64,000 bases of DNA from Paraburkholderia bannensis NBRC 103871 (GTDB lineage Bacteria; Pseudomonadota; Gammaproteobacteria; Burkholderiales; Burkholderiaceae). Below, one piece after another: positions 24,897-33,846 of this stretch (position 1 is its first letter; each line of letters begins with the position of its first letter). The position numbers were made by a program, and so were the translations under genes. Where the stretch lies: contig NZ_BAYA01000012.1 of assembly GCF_000685015.1 (NCBI RefSeq), forward strand, positions 124,001-188,000, written 5' to 3'. Under the pieces are notes generated by a model. It searched no databases. It saw only the letters and a program-made list of their open reading frames with translations, and was not told the DNA's origin.

Positions 24897-27800
24897 TTAG
24901 ACCAGCACGCGTTCGATTCCGCCATTGTTCGCGTGGTTCACATAGTCGGCCATCCAGTTTTCGCCGAGCACGTGGCGCGCGATCTCCACCACGATGTAAT
25001 CGGCTTCGATGTTGGCGTCCTCGTTGTAGCGCGACAGGCCCTGGAGGCAGGACGGGCAAGACGTCAGGATCTTGACGTCCTGCGTCGTTCCCTGGCCGCC
25101 CGCTTCCTGCTGCGTGGCCGGCTGCACCACGGTCTCACCGCTCACGCCAGACGCGACGATCGGGATATTGCGCAGCTTCGCCGCTCCCTTGCGGAGTTCC
25201 TCTTCCTTGCGGAAACGCACCTGCGTCGAAATGTCCGGACGCGTCACCGCGAGCGTGCCCGACTCGCCGCAGCAACGATCGTTCTTCTCGATCTTGTAGC
25301 CGTCTTTTTCCGAACCCATGAGTTCGTTGACGAGCTTGACCGGATCCATCGTCTTGATCGGCGTGTGGCACGGGTCGTGGTACATGTAGCGCGTGCCGCT
25401 CACGCCATCGAGCTTGATGCCCTTTTCGAGCAGGAACTCGTGGATGTCGATGATGCGGCAGCCCGGGAAAATCTTGTCGAATTCATAACCGGCGAGCTGG
25501 TCGTAACACGTGCCGCACGACACCACGACGGTCTTGATGTCGAGGTAGTTCAGCGTGTTCGCCATGCGGTGGAACAGCACGCGGTTGTCCGTCACGATCT
25601 TCTCGGCCTTGTCGAACTGGCCCGAGCCGCGCTGCGGATAGCCGCAGCACAGATAGCCCGGCGGCAGCACGGTCTGCACGCCCGCTTCCCACAGCATGGC
25701 TTGGGTGGCCAGACCGACCTGCGAGAACAGACGCTCCGAGCCGCAACCCGGGAAGTAGAACACCGCTTCCGAATCCACATTCGTGGTCTTCGGATTGCGA
25801 ATGATCGGCACGATCTTGTTGTCTTCGATGTCGAGCAGCGCGCGCGCCGTCTTCTTCGGCAGGTTGCCCGGCATCTTCTTGTTGACGAAGTGGATCACCT
25901 GCTCGACCACCGGCGCGCGGCCCGTCGATGCAGGCGGATGCGCCGTCTGCTTCTTGACGAACTTCTTGAGCACGTCGTTGCCCAGGCGCTGCGCCTTGTA
26001 GCCCACGCCCATCATCGCGGTGCGCGCGAGGTTGATGGTCTGCGGATTGGTGGCGTTCAGGAAGAACATGCCCGCCGCGTTGCCCGCATTGAACTTCTTC
26101 TTGCCCATCTTGCGCAGCAGGTTGCGCATGTTCATCGTCACGTCGCCGAAGTCGATCTTGACCGGGCACGGCGTCACGCACTTGTGGCAGACCGTGCAGT
26201 GGTCGGCCACGTCGTTGAACTCGTCCCAGTGCTTGATCGACACGCCGCGGCGCGTCTGCTCTTCATACAGGAAGGCTTCGACCAGCAGCGAGGTCGCGAG
26301 AATCTTGTTGCGCGGGCTGTACAGCAGGTTCGCGCGCGGCACGTGGGTGGCGCACACCGGCTTGCACTTGCCGCAGCGCAGGCAGTCCTTGACCGACTCG
26401 GCGATCGCGCCAATGTCGGACTGCTGCATGATCAGCGATTCGTAGCCCATCAGGCCGAACGACGGCGTGTAGGCGTTGCGCAGGTCGGCGCCTTCGAGCA
26501 GCTTGCCCTTGTTGAAGCGGCCTTCCGGATCGACGCGCTGCTTGTAGGCGCGGAATTCGGCGATCTCGTCTTCGGTGAGGAATTCGAGCTTCGTGATGCC
26601 GATGCCGTGCTCGCCCGAGATCACGCCGTCGAGCGAACGCGCGAGCTTCATGATGCGCGCCACCGCGACGTGCGCGTCCTGCAGCATCTCGTAGTTGTCC
26701 GAGTTCACCGGCAGGTTGGTGTGCACGTTGCCGTCGCCGGCGTGCATGTGCAGCGCCACGAACACGCGCCCGCGCAGCACCTTCTTATGGATCGCCTGGG
26801 CTTCGTCGAGGATCGGCTTGAACGCGCCGCCGTTGAAGATCTGGCGCAGTTCGGCACGGATTTCCTGCTTCCACGAGATCCGCACGGTGCGGTCTTGTGT
26901 CACATGGAAGACGTTGGCGTCGGGCTGCACGTCCACGCGATCGGCGAACTTTTCCGCCAGCGCTTCGTAACCCAGTTGCACGAGATAGTGCTGCGCCTCG
27001 CGCAACGACATGTCGAGCTTTTCGCCCACGAAGCTCCAGCGCTCGCGCACGCGCTTGAGCAGGTCGAGCGCCTGCTGCACGCGGTCTTCGAGCAGCTCCG
27101 CCGACGGGATTTCGTTCGCGTCGTCGGTCTTGCCCAGCGGCAGCTTGCCTTCCTTGAAGAACGCTTCGAGCGCGTCGACCAGTTGCAGCTTGTTCTTGAT
27201 CGACAGTTCGATGTTGATGCGCTCGATGCCGTCCGTGTACTCGCCCATGCGGTTGAGCGGAATCACGACGTCTTCGTTGATCTTGAACGCGTTGGTGTGC
27301 TTCGCGATCGCGGCCGTGCGGCTGCGGTCGAGCCAGAAGCGCTTGCGCGCCTCGGCGGAGACCGCCACGAAGCCTTCGCCGCTCTTGCCGTTGGCCATGC
27401 GGATGACTTCCGACGTAGCGGTGGCCACCGCATCGGCGTCGTCACCGACGATATCGCCGATCAGCACCATCTTCGGAAACGCGTTGCGCTTGCTCTTGGT
27501 CGCATAGCCGACGGCGCGCAGATAGCGCTCGTCCAGATGCTCCAGGCCCGCGAGAATCGCGCCGCCCTGCTTCGAGGTTTCGAACAGGTAGTCCTTGATT
27601 TCGACGATGCTCGGGATCGCCTCGCGCGCCTGGCCGAAGAATTCCAGACAGACCGTGCGCGTGTTCGCCGGCATCTTGTGCAGCACCCAGCGCGCCGACG
27701 TGATGAGACCGTCGCAGCCTTCCTTCTGGATGCCCGGCAGGCCCGCGAGGAACTTGTCCGTCACGTCCTTGCCGAGGCCTTCCTTACGGAAGCGCTTGCC

Positions 27801-28952
27801 TTCGATGTCGAGCCATTCCGTCTTCAGCAACTTTTCGCCCGGCGCGTACTCGCCGTCGAACCACTTGAGCTCGAAGCGCGCGACCGGAATGTCGTGGATC
27901 TTGCCCATGTTGTGGTCGAGGCGCGTGACTTCGAGCCAGTTGCCCTGCGGATCGACCATGCGCCACCAGGCGAGATTGTCGAGCGCCGTGCCCCACAGCA
28001 CGGCCTTCTTGCCGCCCGCGTTCATCGCGACGTTGCCGCCAATGCACGAAGCATCCAGCGAGGTCGGGTCGACCGCGAACACGAAGCCCGCCGCATCGGC
28101 GGCTTCGGTCACGCGGCGCGTGACGACGCCCGCGCCCGAGAAGATCGTCGCGACCTTGCGATCGACGCCAGGCAGGTCGGTCATCTCGACCGGGCCGAGC
28201 TGTTCGAGCTTTTCGGTGTTGATGACGGCCGAGAACGGCGTGAGCGGCACTGCGCCGCCGGTGTAGCCCGTGCCGCCTCCGCGCGGAATCACGGTCAGGC
28301 CGAGTTCGAAACACGCCTTGATGAGACCGGCGATTTCGGCTTCGGTGTCGGGCGTGAGCACCACGAACGGATATTCGACGCGCCAGTCGGTGGCGTCGGT
28401 CACGTGCGAGACGCGCGCGATGCCGTCGAAGCGGATGTTGTCCTTCTGCGTGCGCTTGCCAAGCACCTTGGTGGCGCGGCGGCGCAGTTCGGCCATCTTT
28501 TCGAATTCGGCGGCGAACTCGTCGATAGCGCGGCGCGCGGCCGAGATCAGCGTCTCCACGCGCGCGGCGCGCTCCAGCCCTTCCTGGTCGTTGTGCTCGA
28601 CGAGGTCGGCACGGCGGCGCTTTTCGATTTCGGCGATGCGGTGGTTCAGCGCCTCGATCAGCAGCGCGCGGCGCTTCGGGTTGTCGAGCAGATCGTCCTG
28701 CAGATACGGATTGCGGCGCACGACCCAGATATCGCCGAGCACTTCGTACAGCATGCGTGCCGAGCGGCCGGTGCGGCGTTCGGCGCGCAGCTCGGCGAGC
28801 GCGTTCCAGGCCTCTTCGCCTAGCAGGCGAATGACGATTTCGCGATCCGAAAAGGACGTGTAGTTGTACGGAATCTCGCGCAAGCGCGGTTCGACGTCGG
28901 CGGCCACGGCGGCGGCTGCGCCGTGAGGATCGAAAACTTGAGGTGCGTTCAT
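24897..28952 (-). CDS. FAD-linked oxidase / iron-sulfur (GlcD-GlcF-like) fusion with DUF3683
   Basis: 1351 residues from ATG 28952. Domain order: N-terminal DUF3683 (about 20-190), FAD-binding type 4 domain (about 215-400, with VIPRGGGTGYTGGAVPLTPF), FAD-oxidase C-terminal domain (to about 810, with HMHAGDGNVHTNLPVN and GEHGIGITK), two 4Fe-4S sites (CLRCGKCKPVC about 856, CTVCHKCVTPC about 917), and two CCG domains (YFPGCGSERLF about 1065 with CCGYPQRG, and VSCGTCYD about 1143 with CCGESGT about 1229). This is a D-2-hydroxyacid dehydrogenase (glycolate/D-lactate-like) joined to its electron-transfer subunit, probably peripheral to the membrane and quinone-reducing. The substrate is not readable. 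The gene is divergent from ilvA. Confidence 0.93.
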   Translation of the reverse strand: MNAPQVFDPHGAAAAVAADVEPRLREIPYNYTSFSDREIVIRLLGEEAWNALAELRAERRTGRSARMLYEVLGDIWVVRRNPYLQDDLLDNPKRRALLIEALNHRIAEIEKRRRADLVEHNDQEGLERAARVETLISAARRAIDEFAAEFEKMAELRRRATKVLGKRTQKDNIRFDGIARVSHVTDATDWRVEYPFVVLTPDTEAEIAGLIKACFELGLTVIPRGGGTGYTGGAVPLTPFSAVINTEKLEQLGPVEMTDLPGVDRKVATIFSGAGVVTRRVTEAADAAGFVFAVDPTSLDASCIGGNVAMNAGGKKAVLWGTALDNLAWWRMVDPQGNWLEVTRLDHNMGKIHDIPVARFELKWFDGEYAPGEKLLKTEWLDIEGKRFRKEGLGKDVTDKFLAGLPGIQKEGCDGLITSARWVLHKMPANTRTVCLEFFGQAREAIPSIVEIKDYLFETSKQGGAILAGLEHLDERYLRAVGYATKSKRNAFPKMVLIGDIVGDDADAVATATSEVIRMANGKSGEGFVAVSAEARKRFWLDRSRTAAIAKHTNAFKINEDVVIPLNRMGEYTDGIERINIELSIKNKLQLVDALEAFFKEGKLPLGKTDDANEIPSAELLEDRVQQALDLLKRVRERWSFVGEKLDMSLREAQHYLVQLGYEALAEKFADRVDVQPDANVFHVTQDRTVRISWKQEIRAELRQIFNGGAFKPILDEAQAIHKKVLRGRVFVALHMHAGDGNVHTNLPVNSDNYEMLQDAHVAVARIMKLARSLDGVISGEHGIGITKLEFLTEDEIAEFRAYKQRVDPEGRFNKGKLLEGADLRNAYTPSFGLMGYESLIMQQSDIGAIAESVKDCLRCGKCKPVCATHVPRANLLYSPRNKILATSLLVEAFLYEEQTRRGVSIKHWDEFNDVADHCTVCHKCVTPCPVKIDFGDVTMNMRNLLRKMGKKKFNAGNAAGMFFLNATNPQTINLARTAMMGVGYKAQRLGNDVLKKFVKKQTAHPPASTGRAPVVEQVIHFVNKKMPGNLPKKTARALLDIEDNKIVPIIRNPKTTNVDSEAVFYFPGCGSERLFSQVGLATQAMLWEAGVQTVLPPGYLCCGYPQRGSGQFDKAEKIVTDNRVLFHRMANTLNYLDIKTVVVSCGTCYDQLAGYEFDKIFPGCRIIDIHEFLLEKGIKLDGVSGTRYMYHDPCHTPIKTMDPVKLVNELMGSEKDGYKIEKNDRCCGESGTLAVTRPDISTQVRFRKEEELRKGAAKLRNIPIVASGVSGETVVQPATQQEAGGQGTTQDVKILTSCPSCLQGLSRYNEDANIEADYIVVEIARHVLGENWMADYVNHANNGGIERVLV

Positions 28953-29543
28953 GGTTGGACGACTCTTTGAGCCAGTCCCGCTCAGTGGGCTGCCAGATGG
29001 GCAAGCGGCCTGCATGGCGGAAGCTGACGGGGCGCGTGGGGCGCTATTCTGAAATCGAGTCCGCCGGTGGCTCGCGGGTGGCGTGCGGTGGCTGATAGCG
29101 GACGAAGGGGGTGGGGAAGCATGGCGGCAGCGCTCACGCCGATGGTTCCCCGGCGCTCGGACTTAGCGACACGATCGTGCGTGGCGGGCATGCCGCTGCG
29201 CCGCGGGGCGGGTCTCGCGCCGTGCGGGCATCAAATGGGCTGTCCGGGGTTGCCAGTGCATCTTCCGATCCTTGTTTCAAAACACGATTTTAACGCATGA
29301 TCCGCACACGCGCTGACGCTCCACGGGAACAGTACGGACATATAACTTTCATTTTTTGACATTCGCGTCGGAATTGATTCGCCGTCCGGAAGGTCGGGCA
29401 ATCGTTCAGATGTCTGGGCGCGGGGCTGCGGCGCGGTGCTGGCCGGTGCTCGGCCCTTGCCGCCGTTGGCGCTATCATTTGCGTTTCGGCGCTCTTTCGG
29501 CGTCCCTCCCCCGCTCACTTGCCGCGCCCGGCGCGCCCTTCGC
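28953..29543. other. 591-bp divergent intergenic region
   Basis: The gap separates the FAD/iron-sulfur oxidoreductase (minus) from ilvA (plus) and must contain both promoters. A perfect TTGACA occurs at 29356-29361 (plus strand) in an AT-richer patch (29335-29380), but no convincing -10 is spaced from it. TATAAC at 29341-29346 is another isolated promoter-like hexamer. No credible small gene or leader peptide with a branched-chain codon run was found. Confidence 0.5.
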
Positions 29544-31070
29544 ATGGCTTCCCACGACGATTACCTGAAGAAAGTCCTCACCGCCCGCGTCTACGACGCC
29601 GCCCGCGAGACCGAACTTGAGCGCGCACCGAATCTTTCGACGCGTCTGCGCAACACAGTCCTGCTCAAGCGCGAGGACAACCAGCCGGTGTTCTCGTTCA
29701 AGCTGCGCGGCGCGTACAACAAGATGGCGCATCTGTCGGCGGAACAATTGCAGCGCGGCGTGATTACGGCTTCGGCGGGCAATCACGCGCAGGGCGTGGC
29801 GCTCTCGGCGGCGCGGCTGGGCGTGAAGGCGGTGATCTGCGTGCCGGTGACCACGCCGCAGGTGAAAGTCGATGCCGTGCGTGCGCATGGCGGCGCGATG
29901 GTCGAGGTCGTGCAGGCCGGCGAGTCCTACAGCGACGCCTACGCCCACGCCGTGAGCCTTCAGGAAGAACGCGGGCTGACCTTCGTGCATCCGTTTGACG
30001 ATCCGTATGTGATCGCCGGCCAGGGCACCGTGGCCATGGAAATCCTCAGCAAGCATCAGGCCCCGATTCACGCGATCTTCGTGCCGATCGGCGGTGGCGG
30101 TCTGGCGGCGGGCGTGGCGGCTTATGTGAAAGCGGTTCGTCCGGAAATCCGCGTGATCGGCGTGCAGACGGACGACTCCTGCGCGATGGCGCAGTCACTC
30201 AAGGCGGGCAAGCGCGTCGAACTCAGTGAAGTCGGCCTGTTCTCGGACGGCACCGCAGTGAAGCTCGTGGGCGAGGAAACCTTCCGCCTGTGCCAGGAGT
30301 ACCTCGACGATGTGCTGACGGTCGACACCGACGCGCTTTGCGCCGCGATCAAGGACGTTTTCCAGGACACGCGCAGCGTGCTCGAACCCGCGGGCGCGCT
30401 GGCCGTCGCAGGCGCAAAGCAGTACGCCGAACGCGAAGGCATCGACGGCAAGACGCTCATCGCGATCACCTCGGGCGCGAACATGAACTTCGACCGCATG
30501 CGCTTCGTGGCCGAGCGCGCCGAAGTCGGCGAAGCGCGCGAAGCGGTCTTCGCGGTGACGATTCCCGAGGAGCGCGGCAGCTTCAAGCGCTTCTGCGAAC
30601 TGGTCGGCACGCGCAGCGTGACCGAGTTCAACTACCGCATCGACGACGCCGAGCGCGCGCACATTTTCGTGGGCGTGCAGATCCGCAACCGCGGCGAATC
30701 AGCGCAGATCGCGCAGAGTTTTGTGGATCACGGTTTCCCGAGCGTCGACCTCACCGGCGACGAACTCTCGAAGCAGCACATCCGCTACATGGTCGGCGGA
30801 CGCTCGCCGCTCGCGCATGACGAACGCCTGTTCCGCTTCGAATTCCCGGAGCGTCCGGGCGCGCTGATGCGCTTCCTCTCGTCGATGGCGCCGAACTGGA
30901 ACATCAGCCTGTTCCACTACCGCAACCAGGGCGCGGACTACAGCTCGATTCTCGTGGGCATCCAGGTGCCCGCAGCGGAAGACGCCGAGTTCCGCCGCTT
31001 CCTCGCGACGCTCGGTTATCCGCATTGGGAAGAGACGCAGAATCCGGCGTATCGTTTGTTCCTCTCGTAA
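29544..31070 (+). CDS. ilvA: Threonine ammonia-lyase, biosynthetic
   Basis: 508 residues from ATG 29544 (MASHDDYLKKVLTARVYDA). The PLP lysine is K53 in FSFKLRGAYNKM. The SAGNHAQGVALSA substrate loop and the IGGGGLAAGVAA phosphate loop are present. Two C-terminal ACT-like regulatory domains (about 325-505) carry FKRFCELVGTRSVTEFNYR and FEFPERPGALMRFLSS, as in isoleucine-inhibited biosynthetic enzymes. It deaminates L-threonine to 2-oxobutanoate, the first step to isoleucine. It is followed after 31 bases by the 5'-nucleotidase gene. Confidence 0.97.
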   Translation: MASHDDYLKKVLTARVYDAARETELERAPNLSTRLRNTVLLKREDNQPVFSFKLRGAYNKMAHLSAEQLQRGVITASAGNHAQGVALSAARLGVKAVICVPVTTPQVKVDAVRAHGGAMVEVVQAGESYSDAYAHAVSLQEERGLTFVHPFDDPYVIAGQGTVAMEILSKHQAPIHAIFVPIGGGGLAAGVAAYVKAVRPEIRVIGVQTDDSCAMAQSLKAGKRVELSEVGLFSDGTAVKLVGEETFRLCQEYLDDVLTVDTDALCAAIKDVFQDTRSVLEPAGALAVAGAKQYAEREGIDGKTLIAITSGANMNFDRMRFVAERAEVGEAREAVFAVTIPEERGSFKRFCELVGTRSVTEFNYRIDDAERAHIFVGVQIRNRGESAQIAQSFVDHGFPSVDLTGDELSKQHIRYMVGGRSPLAHDERLFRFEFPERPGALMRFLSSMAPNWNISLFHYRNQGADYSSILVGIQVPAAEDAEFRRFLATLGYPHWEETQNPAYRLFLS

Positions 31071-31101
31071 CCCTGCAACCCTGTAGCGGAGGCCCGCCAA
31101 C

Positions 31102-32100
31102 GTGTCCGTTTCGCTCACCGACAAGCTCGTCGTCGCAATCTCGTCGCGCGCGCTCTTCGACTTCGAGGAAGAGAACCGCGTCTACGAAGCCGGCGACCTG
31201 CGCGCCTACGAGGCGTTGCAGCGCGAGCGCCTGAACGTGCCCGCGCGGCCCGGCGTCGCGTTCGCGCTGATCCGCAAGCTGCTCGCGCTCAACAACGGCG
31301 CGCATCACGTGGAAGTGGTGATCCTCTCGCGCAGCGATCCCATCAGCGGCTTGCGTGCGTTCAGTTCGTGCCGCGAGCATCAACTCGATATCCAGCGCGG
31401 CGTGTTCACGCGCGGACGCGAGCCGTGGCATTACCTCAAGCCGCTCAACGCGTCGCTGTTTCTGTCGGCGAATCCCGAGGACGTACGCGGCGCCTTGGAC
31501 GCAGGCTTTCCCGCCGCGCGCGTGTTTCCACCCGACGAGCAGAATTCGGCGACAATGGCGCAACACAACGCGCATGAGATTCGCGTCGCGTTCGACGGCG
31601 ATGCGGTGCTGTTTTCCGACGAAGCCGAGCAGATCTTCCAGCGCGACGGGCTCGGCGCGTTCGTGAGCCACGAGCGGGACAACCGCGAACTGCCGCTCGC
31701 GCACGGGCCGCTCCAGCCGCTGCTCGCGGCGCTGAACCGGCTGCAGAAACTCGCGGACGCCAATGCGCAAATGCGTATCCGCACGGCGCTCGTGACCGCG
31801 CGCTCGGCGCCGGCGCACGAGCGCGCGATCCGCACGCTGATGGCCTGGAACATCGACATCGACGAAGCGATGTTCCTGGGCGGACTCGAAAAAGGCCCGT
31901 TCCTGCGCGAGTTCGAACCTGATTTTTTCTTCGACGACCAGATCCGCCACTGCGAATCGGCCCGCTCGGTCACGGCGACCGGGCATGTGGCAAGCGGCGT
32001 GGCCAATCCCGTGGCGGCAGCGCACCCAGCGCGCACCGCCACGAACGACGCAATAAGCGACGCAAACTCCGACGCAACCTCCGAAACCAGCGCATCATGA
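31102..32100 (+). CDS. Cytosolic 5'-nucleotidase (NT5C1-like family)
   Basis: 332 residues from GTG 31102, preceded by GGAGG at a normal distance. The sequence LVVAISSRALFDFEEENRVY and the later RVAFDGDAVLFSDEAEQIF (a DxD-type haloacid-dehalogenase motif) and FLREFEPDFFFDDQIRHC match the bacterial 5'-nucleotidase family PF06189. It should release nucleosides from purine or pyrimidine monophosphates. The C-terminal 40 residues are low-complexity (Ala, Thr, Ser, Asn). Its stop codon overlaps the start of queF (ATGA), implying translational coupling with queuosine synthesis, although the biochemical link is not obvious. Confidence 0.88.
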   Translation: MSVSLTDKLVVAISSRALFDFEEENRVYEAGDLRAYEALQRERLNVPARPGVAFALIRKLLALNNGAHHVEVVILSRSDPISGLRAFSSCREHQLDIQRGVFTRGREPWHYLKPLNASLFLSANPEDVRGALDAGFPAARVFPPDEQNSATMAQHNAHEIRVAFDGDAVLFSDEAEQIFQRDGLGAFVSHERDNRELPLAHGPLQPLLAALNRLQKLADANAQMRIRTALVTARSAPAHERAIRTLMAWNIDIDEAMFLGGLEKGPFLREFEPDFFFDDQIRHCESARSVTATGHVASGVANPVAAAHPARTATNDAISDANSDATSETSAS

Positions 32101-32921
32101 CTCCCGAACAATCCCCGCTCGGCAAAGCGTCGAGCTACACCGAGCAATACGACGCGACCCTGCTGTTCCCGATCCCGCGCATTGGCGCACGCGAACAAAT
32201 CGGCATTGGCGCGCAACTGCCCTTCTTCGGCACCGATATCTGGAACGCCTACGAGCTTTCCTGGATCAACGCGCGCGGCAAGCCGCAGATCGCCATCGCC
32301 ACGTTCTTCATCCCCGCCGATTCGCCCAACATCGTCGAATCGAAGTCGTTCAAGCTGTATCTGGGCTCGTTCGCGCAAACGGCGTTCGAATCCGCCGATG
32401 CCGTGCGCGAGTTGCTCAAGCGCGATGTGTCGGCAGCATGCGGCGCGTCGGTCGCGGTGAAGCTCGAACAGCCGGGCGCATTCGGCAAGATTGCGTTCGA
32501 GGAATTCGACGGCCTGTCGCTCGACCGCCTCGACCTGGACGCCGACGCCTATCACCCGGATCCGTCGCTGCTGAAGGCCGCGCACGACGAATCGCCGGTC
32601 GAGGAAACGCTGGTGTCGAACCTGCTCAAGTCGAACTGCCCGGTGACCGGCCAGCCCGACTGGGGCAGCGTGCAGATTCACTACGTCGGGCCGCAGATCG
32701 ATCAGGCGGGCCTGCTGCGCTACATCATCTCGTACCGCAACCACACGGGCTTCCACGAGCAGTGCGCCGAGCGCATCTTCATGGACATCCTGCGCGAGTG
32801 CAAACCGGATCGCCTCGCGGTCTACGCGCGCTATACGCGTCGCGGCGGGCTGGACATCAACCCGTTCCGCACCAACTTCAACATGCCGATGCCGGATAAC
32901 GCGCGACTTGCGCGTCAATGA
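32097..32921 (+). CDS. queF: NADPH-dependent 7-cyano-7-deazaguanine reductase (long type)
   Basis: 274 residues, the two-domain QueF length. The substrate motif SPNIVESKSFKLYLGSF is in the N-terminal half, and the catalytic cysteine C181 lies in LKSNCPVTGQPDWG. FHEQCAERIFMD supplies the second catalytic-site segment, and YTRRGGLDINPFR closes the domain. It reduces preQ0 nitrile to preQ1 on the way to queuosine in tRNA. The start overlaps the nucleotidase stop by four bases. A strong terminator follows at 32946-32975. Confidence 0.97.
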   Translation: MTPEQSPLGKASSYTEQYDATLLFPIPRIGAREQIGIGAQLPFFGTDIWNAYELSWINARGKPQIAIATFFIPADSPNIVESKSFKLYLGSFAQTAFESADAVRELLKRDVSAACGASVAVKLEQPGAFGKIAFEEFDGLSLDRLDLDADAYHPDPSLLKAAHDESPVEETLVSNLLKSNCPVTGQPDWGSVQIHYVGPQIDQAGLLRYIISYRNHTGFHEQCAERIFMDILRECKPDRLAVYARYTRRGGLDINPFRTNFNMPMPDNARLARQ

Positions 32922-32945
32922 CGGCTAGCAAGCGGAAGTACCATG

Positions 32946-32975
32946 AAAAAAGCGCCGGTTTTGCCGGCGCTTTTT
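32946..32975. terminator. Bidirectional intrinsic terminator between queF and mtgA
   Basis: A perfect stem GCGCCGG / CCGGCGC with a 5-nt loop, flanked by six A on the left and five T on the right. It therefore works for both the plus-strand queF transcript and the convergent minus-strand mtgA transcript. Confidence 0.92.
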
Positions 32976-33019
32976 CTTTGTGGCGTTGAACGCCGTCGCT
33001 TTGACTGCTTCTACGGCTT

Positions 33020-33826
33020 CTATTGCGGCTGCGACTGCGGCAACTCCGCCGCGCCCATGCGACGCGCAATCACGCCCGCTCGCTGCGACAGATACGCCGA
33101 ATTGCGATGGTCGTCGAAGAACTTCGGACGCGGCAGCATCACCGCCAGCCGCGCCGACTGCCACGCTGTGAGCTTCGTCGCGCTGGTGCGGTAGTAATGC
33201 TGTGCGGCGGCCTGCGCGCCATAGACACCGTTGCCCCACTCCACCGAGTTCAGGTAGATCTCGAAGATGCGCTCCTTGTCGAGCAGCGTCTCCAGCATCC
33301 ACGTGATGATGAGTTCCTGGCCCTTGCGGATATAGCTTTTCTCGCGCGAAAGGAACAGGTTGCGCGCGAGTTGCTGCGTGATCGTCGAACCGCCGCGCAC
33401 GATGTGGCCGCGCTTCTTGTTGCGCTCCCACGCCTGGAGAATGGCGTCGGTTTCGTAGCCGTTGTTGTTGACGAAGTTGGCGTCCTCGGACGCGATGATC
33501 GCGCGCTTGAGGTTGCGCGAAATCTGGTCGTAGGGCACCCATTGATGCTGGATGTCGAGATCGGGGCGCTCGGCGGCAAGATGCGCGGCGTCCGAACGCA
33601 TGAACGCCGTGCTTTGCGGATCGACGACATTCCATGCGGCGATCTGCGCGAAGTAGAACAGTTGCAGCGCGAGCCACGACACCACCGTCACGCAAGCCGC
33701 GTAGATCAGCCAGCGCATTGCCCCAGGGCGTTTGACGGCTTGCTGGCCGCGCGCCGCACTGGCGCGCTGGGCGAAGCCGCGCACGTACTGGCTTGCGCTC
33801 GGCGGTTGCGCCGCGTCTCTACGCAT
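33020..33826 (-). CDS. mtgA: Monofunctional biosynthetic peptidoglycan transglycosylase
   Basis: 268 residues from ATG 33826. An N-terminal membrane helix (about 36-58, IYAACVTVVSWLALQLFYFAQIAAW) anchors it. The GT51 domain shows the catalytic Glu in IIASEDANFVNNNGYETDAI, the RGGSTITQQLARNLFLS motif and the EIYLNSVEWGNGVYGAQAAAQHYY segment. It polymerises lipid II into glycan strands without a transpeptidase domain. The gene starts 20 bases after the aroE stop in the rnb-type/aroE/mtgA unit. About 35 extra basic residues precede the helix. Confidence 0.96.
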   Translation of the reverse strand: MRRDAAQPPSASQYVRGFAQRASAARGQQAVKRPGAMRWLIYAACVTVVSWLALQLFYFAQIAAWNVVDPQSTAFMRSDAAHLAAERPDLDIQHQWVPYDQISRNLKRAIIASEDANFVNNNGYETDAILQAWERNKKRGHIVRGGSTITQQLARNLFLSREKSYIRKGQELIITWMLETLLDKERIFEIYLNSVEWGNGVYGAQAAAQHYYRTSATKLTAWQSARLAVMLPRPKFFDDHRNSAYLSQRAGVIARRMGAAELPQSQPQ

Positions 33827-33846
33827 GGCCTCGCGCTCCCGCCCGC

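Noticed and set aside
24489..28823. A 1444-codon open frame on the plus strand
   Set aside because: Antisense to the FAD/iron-sulfur oxidoreductase gene; Arg/His-rich with no domain signal.
32943..33194. Small plus-strand open frame starting MKKAPVLPALF
   Set aside because: It begins inside the queF/mtgA terminator hairpin and runs antisense to mtgA.
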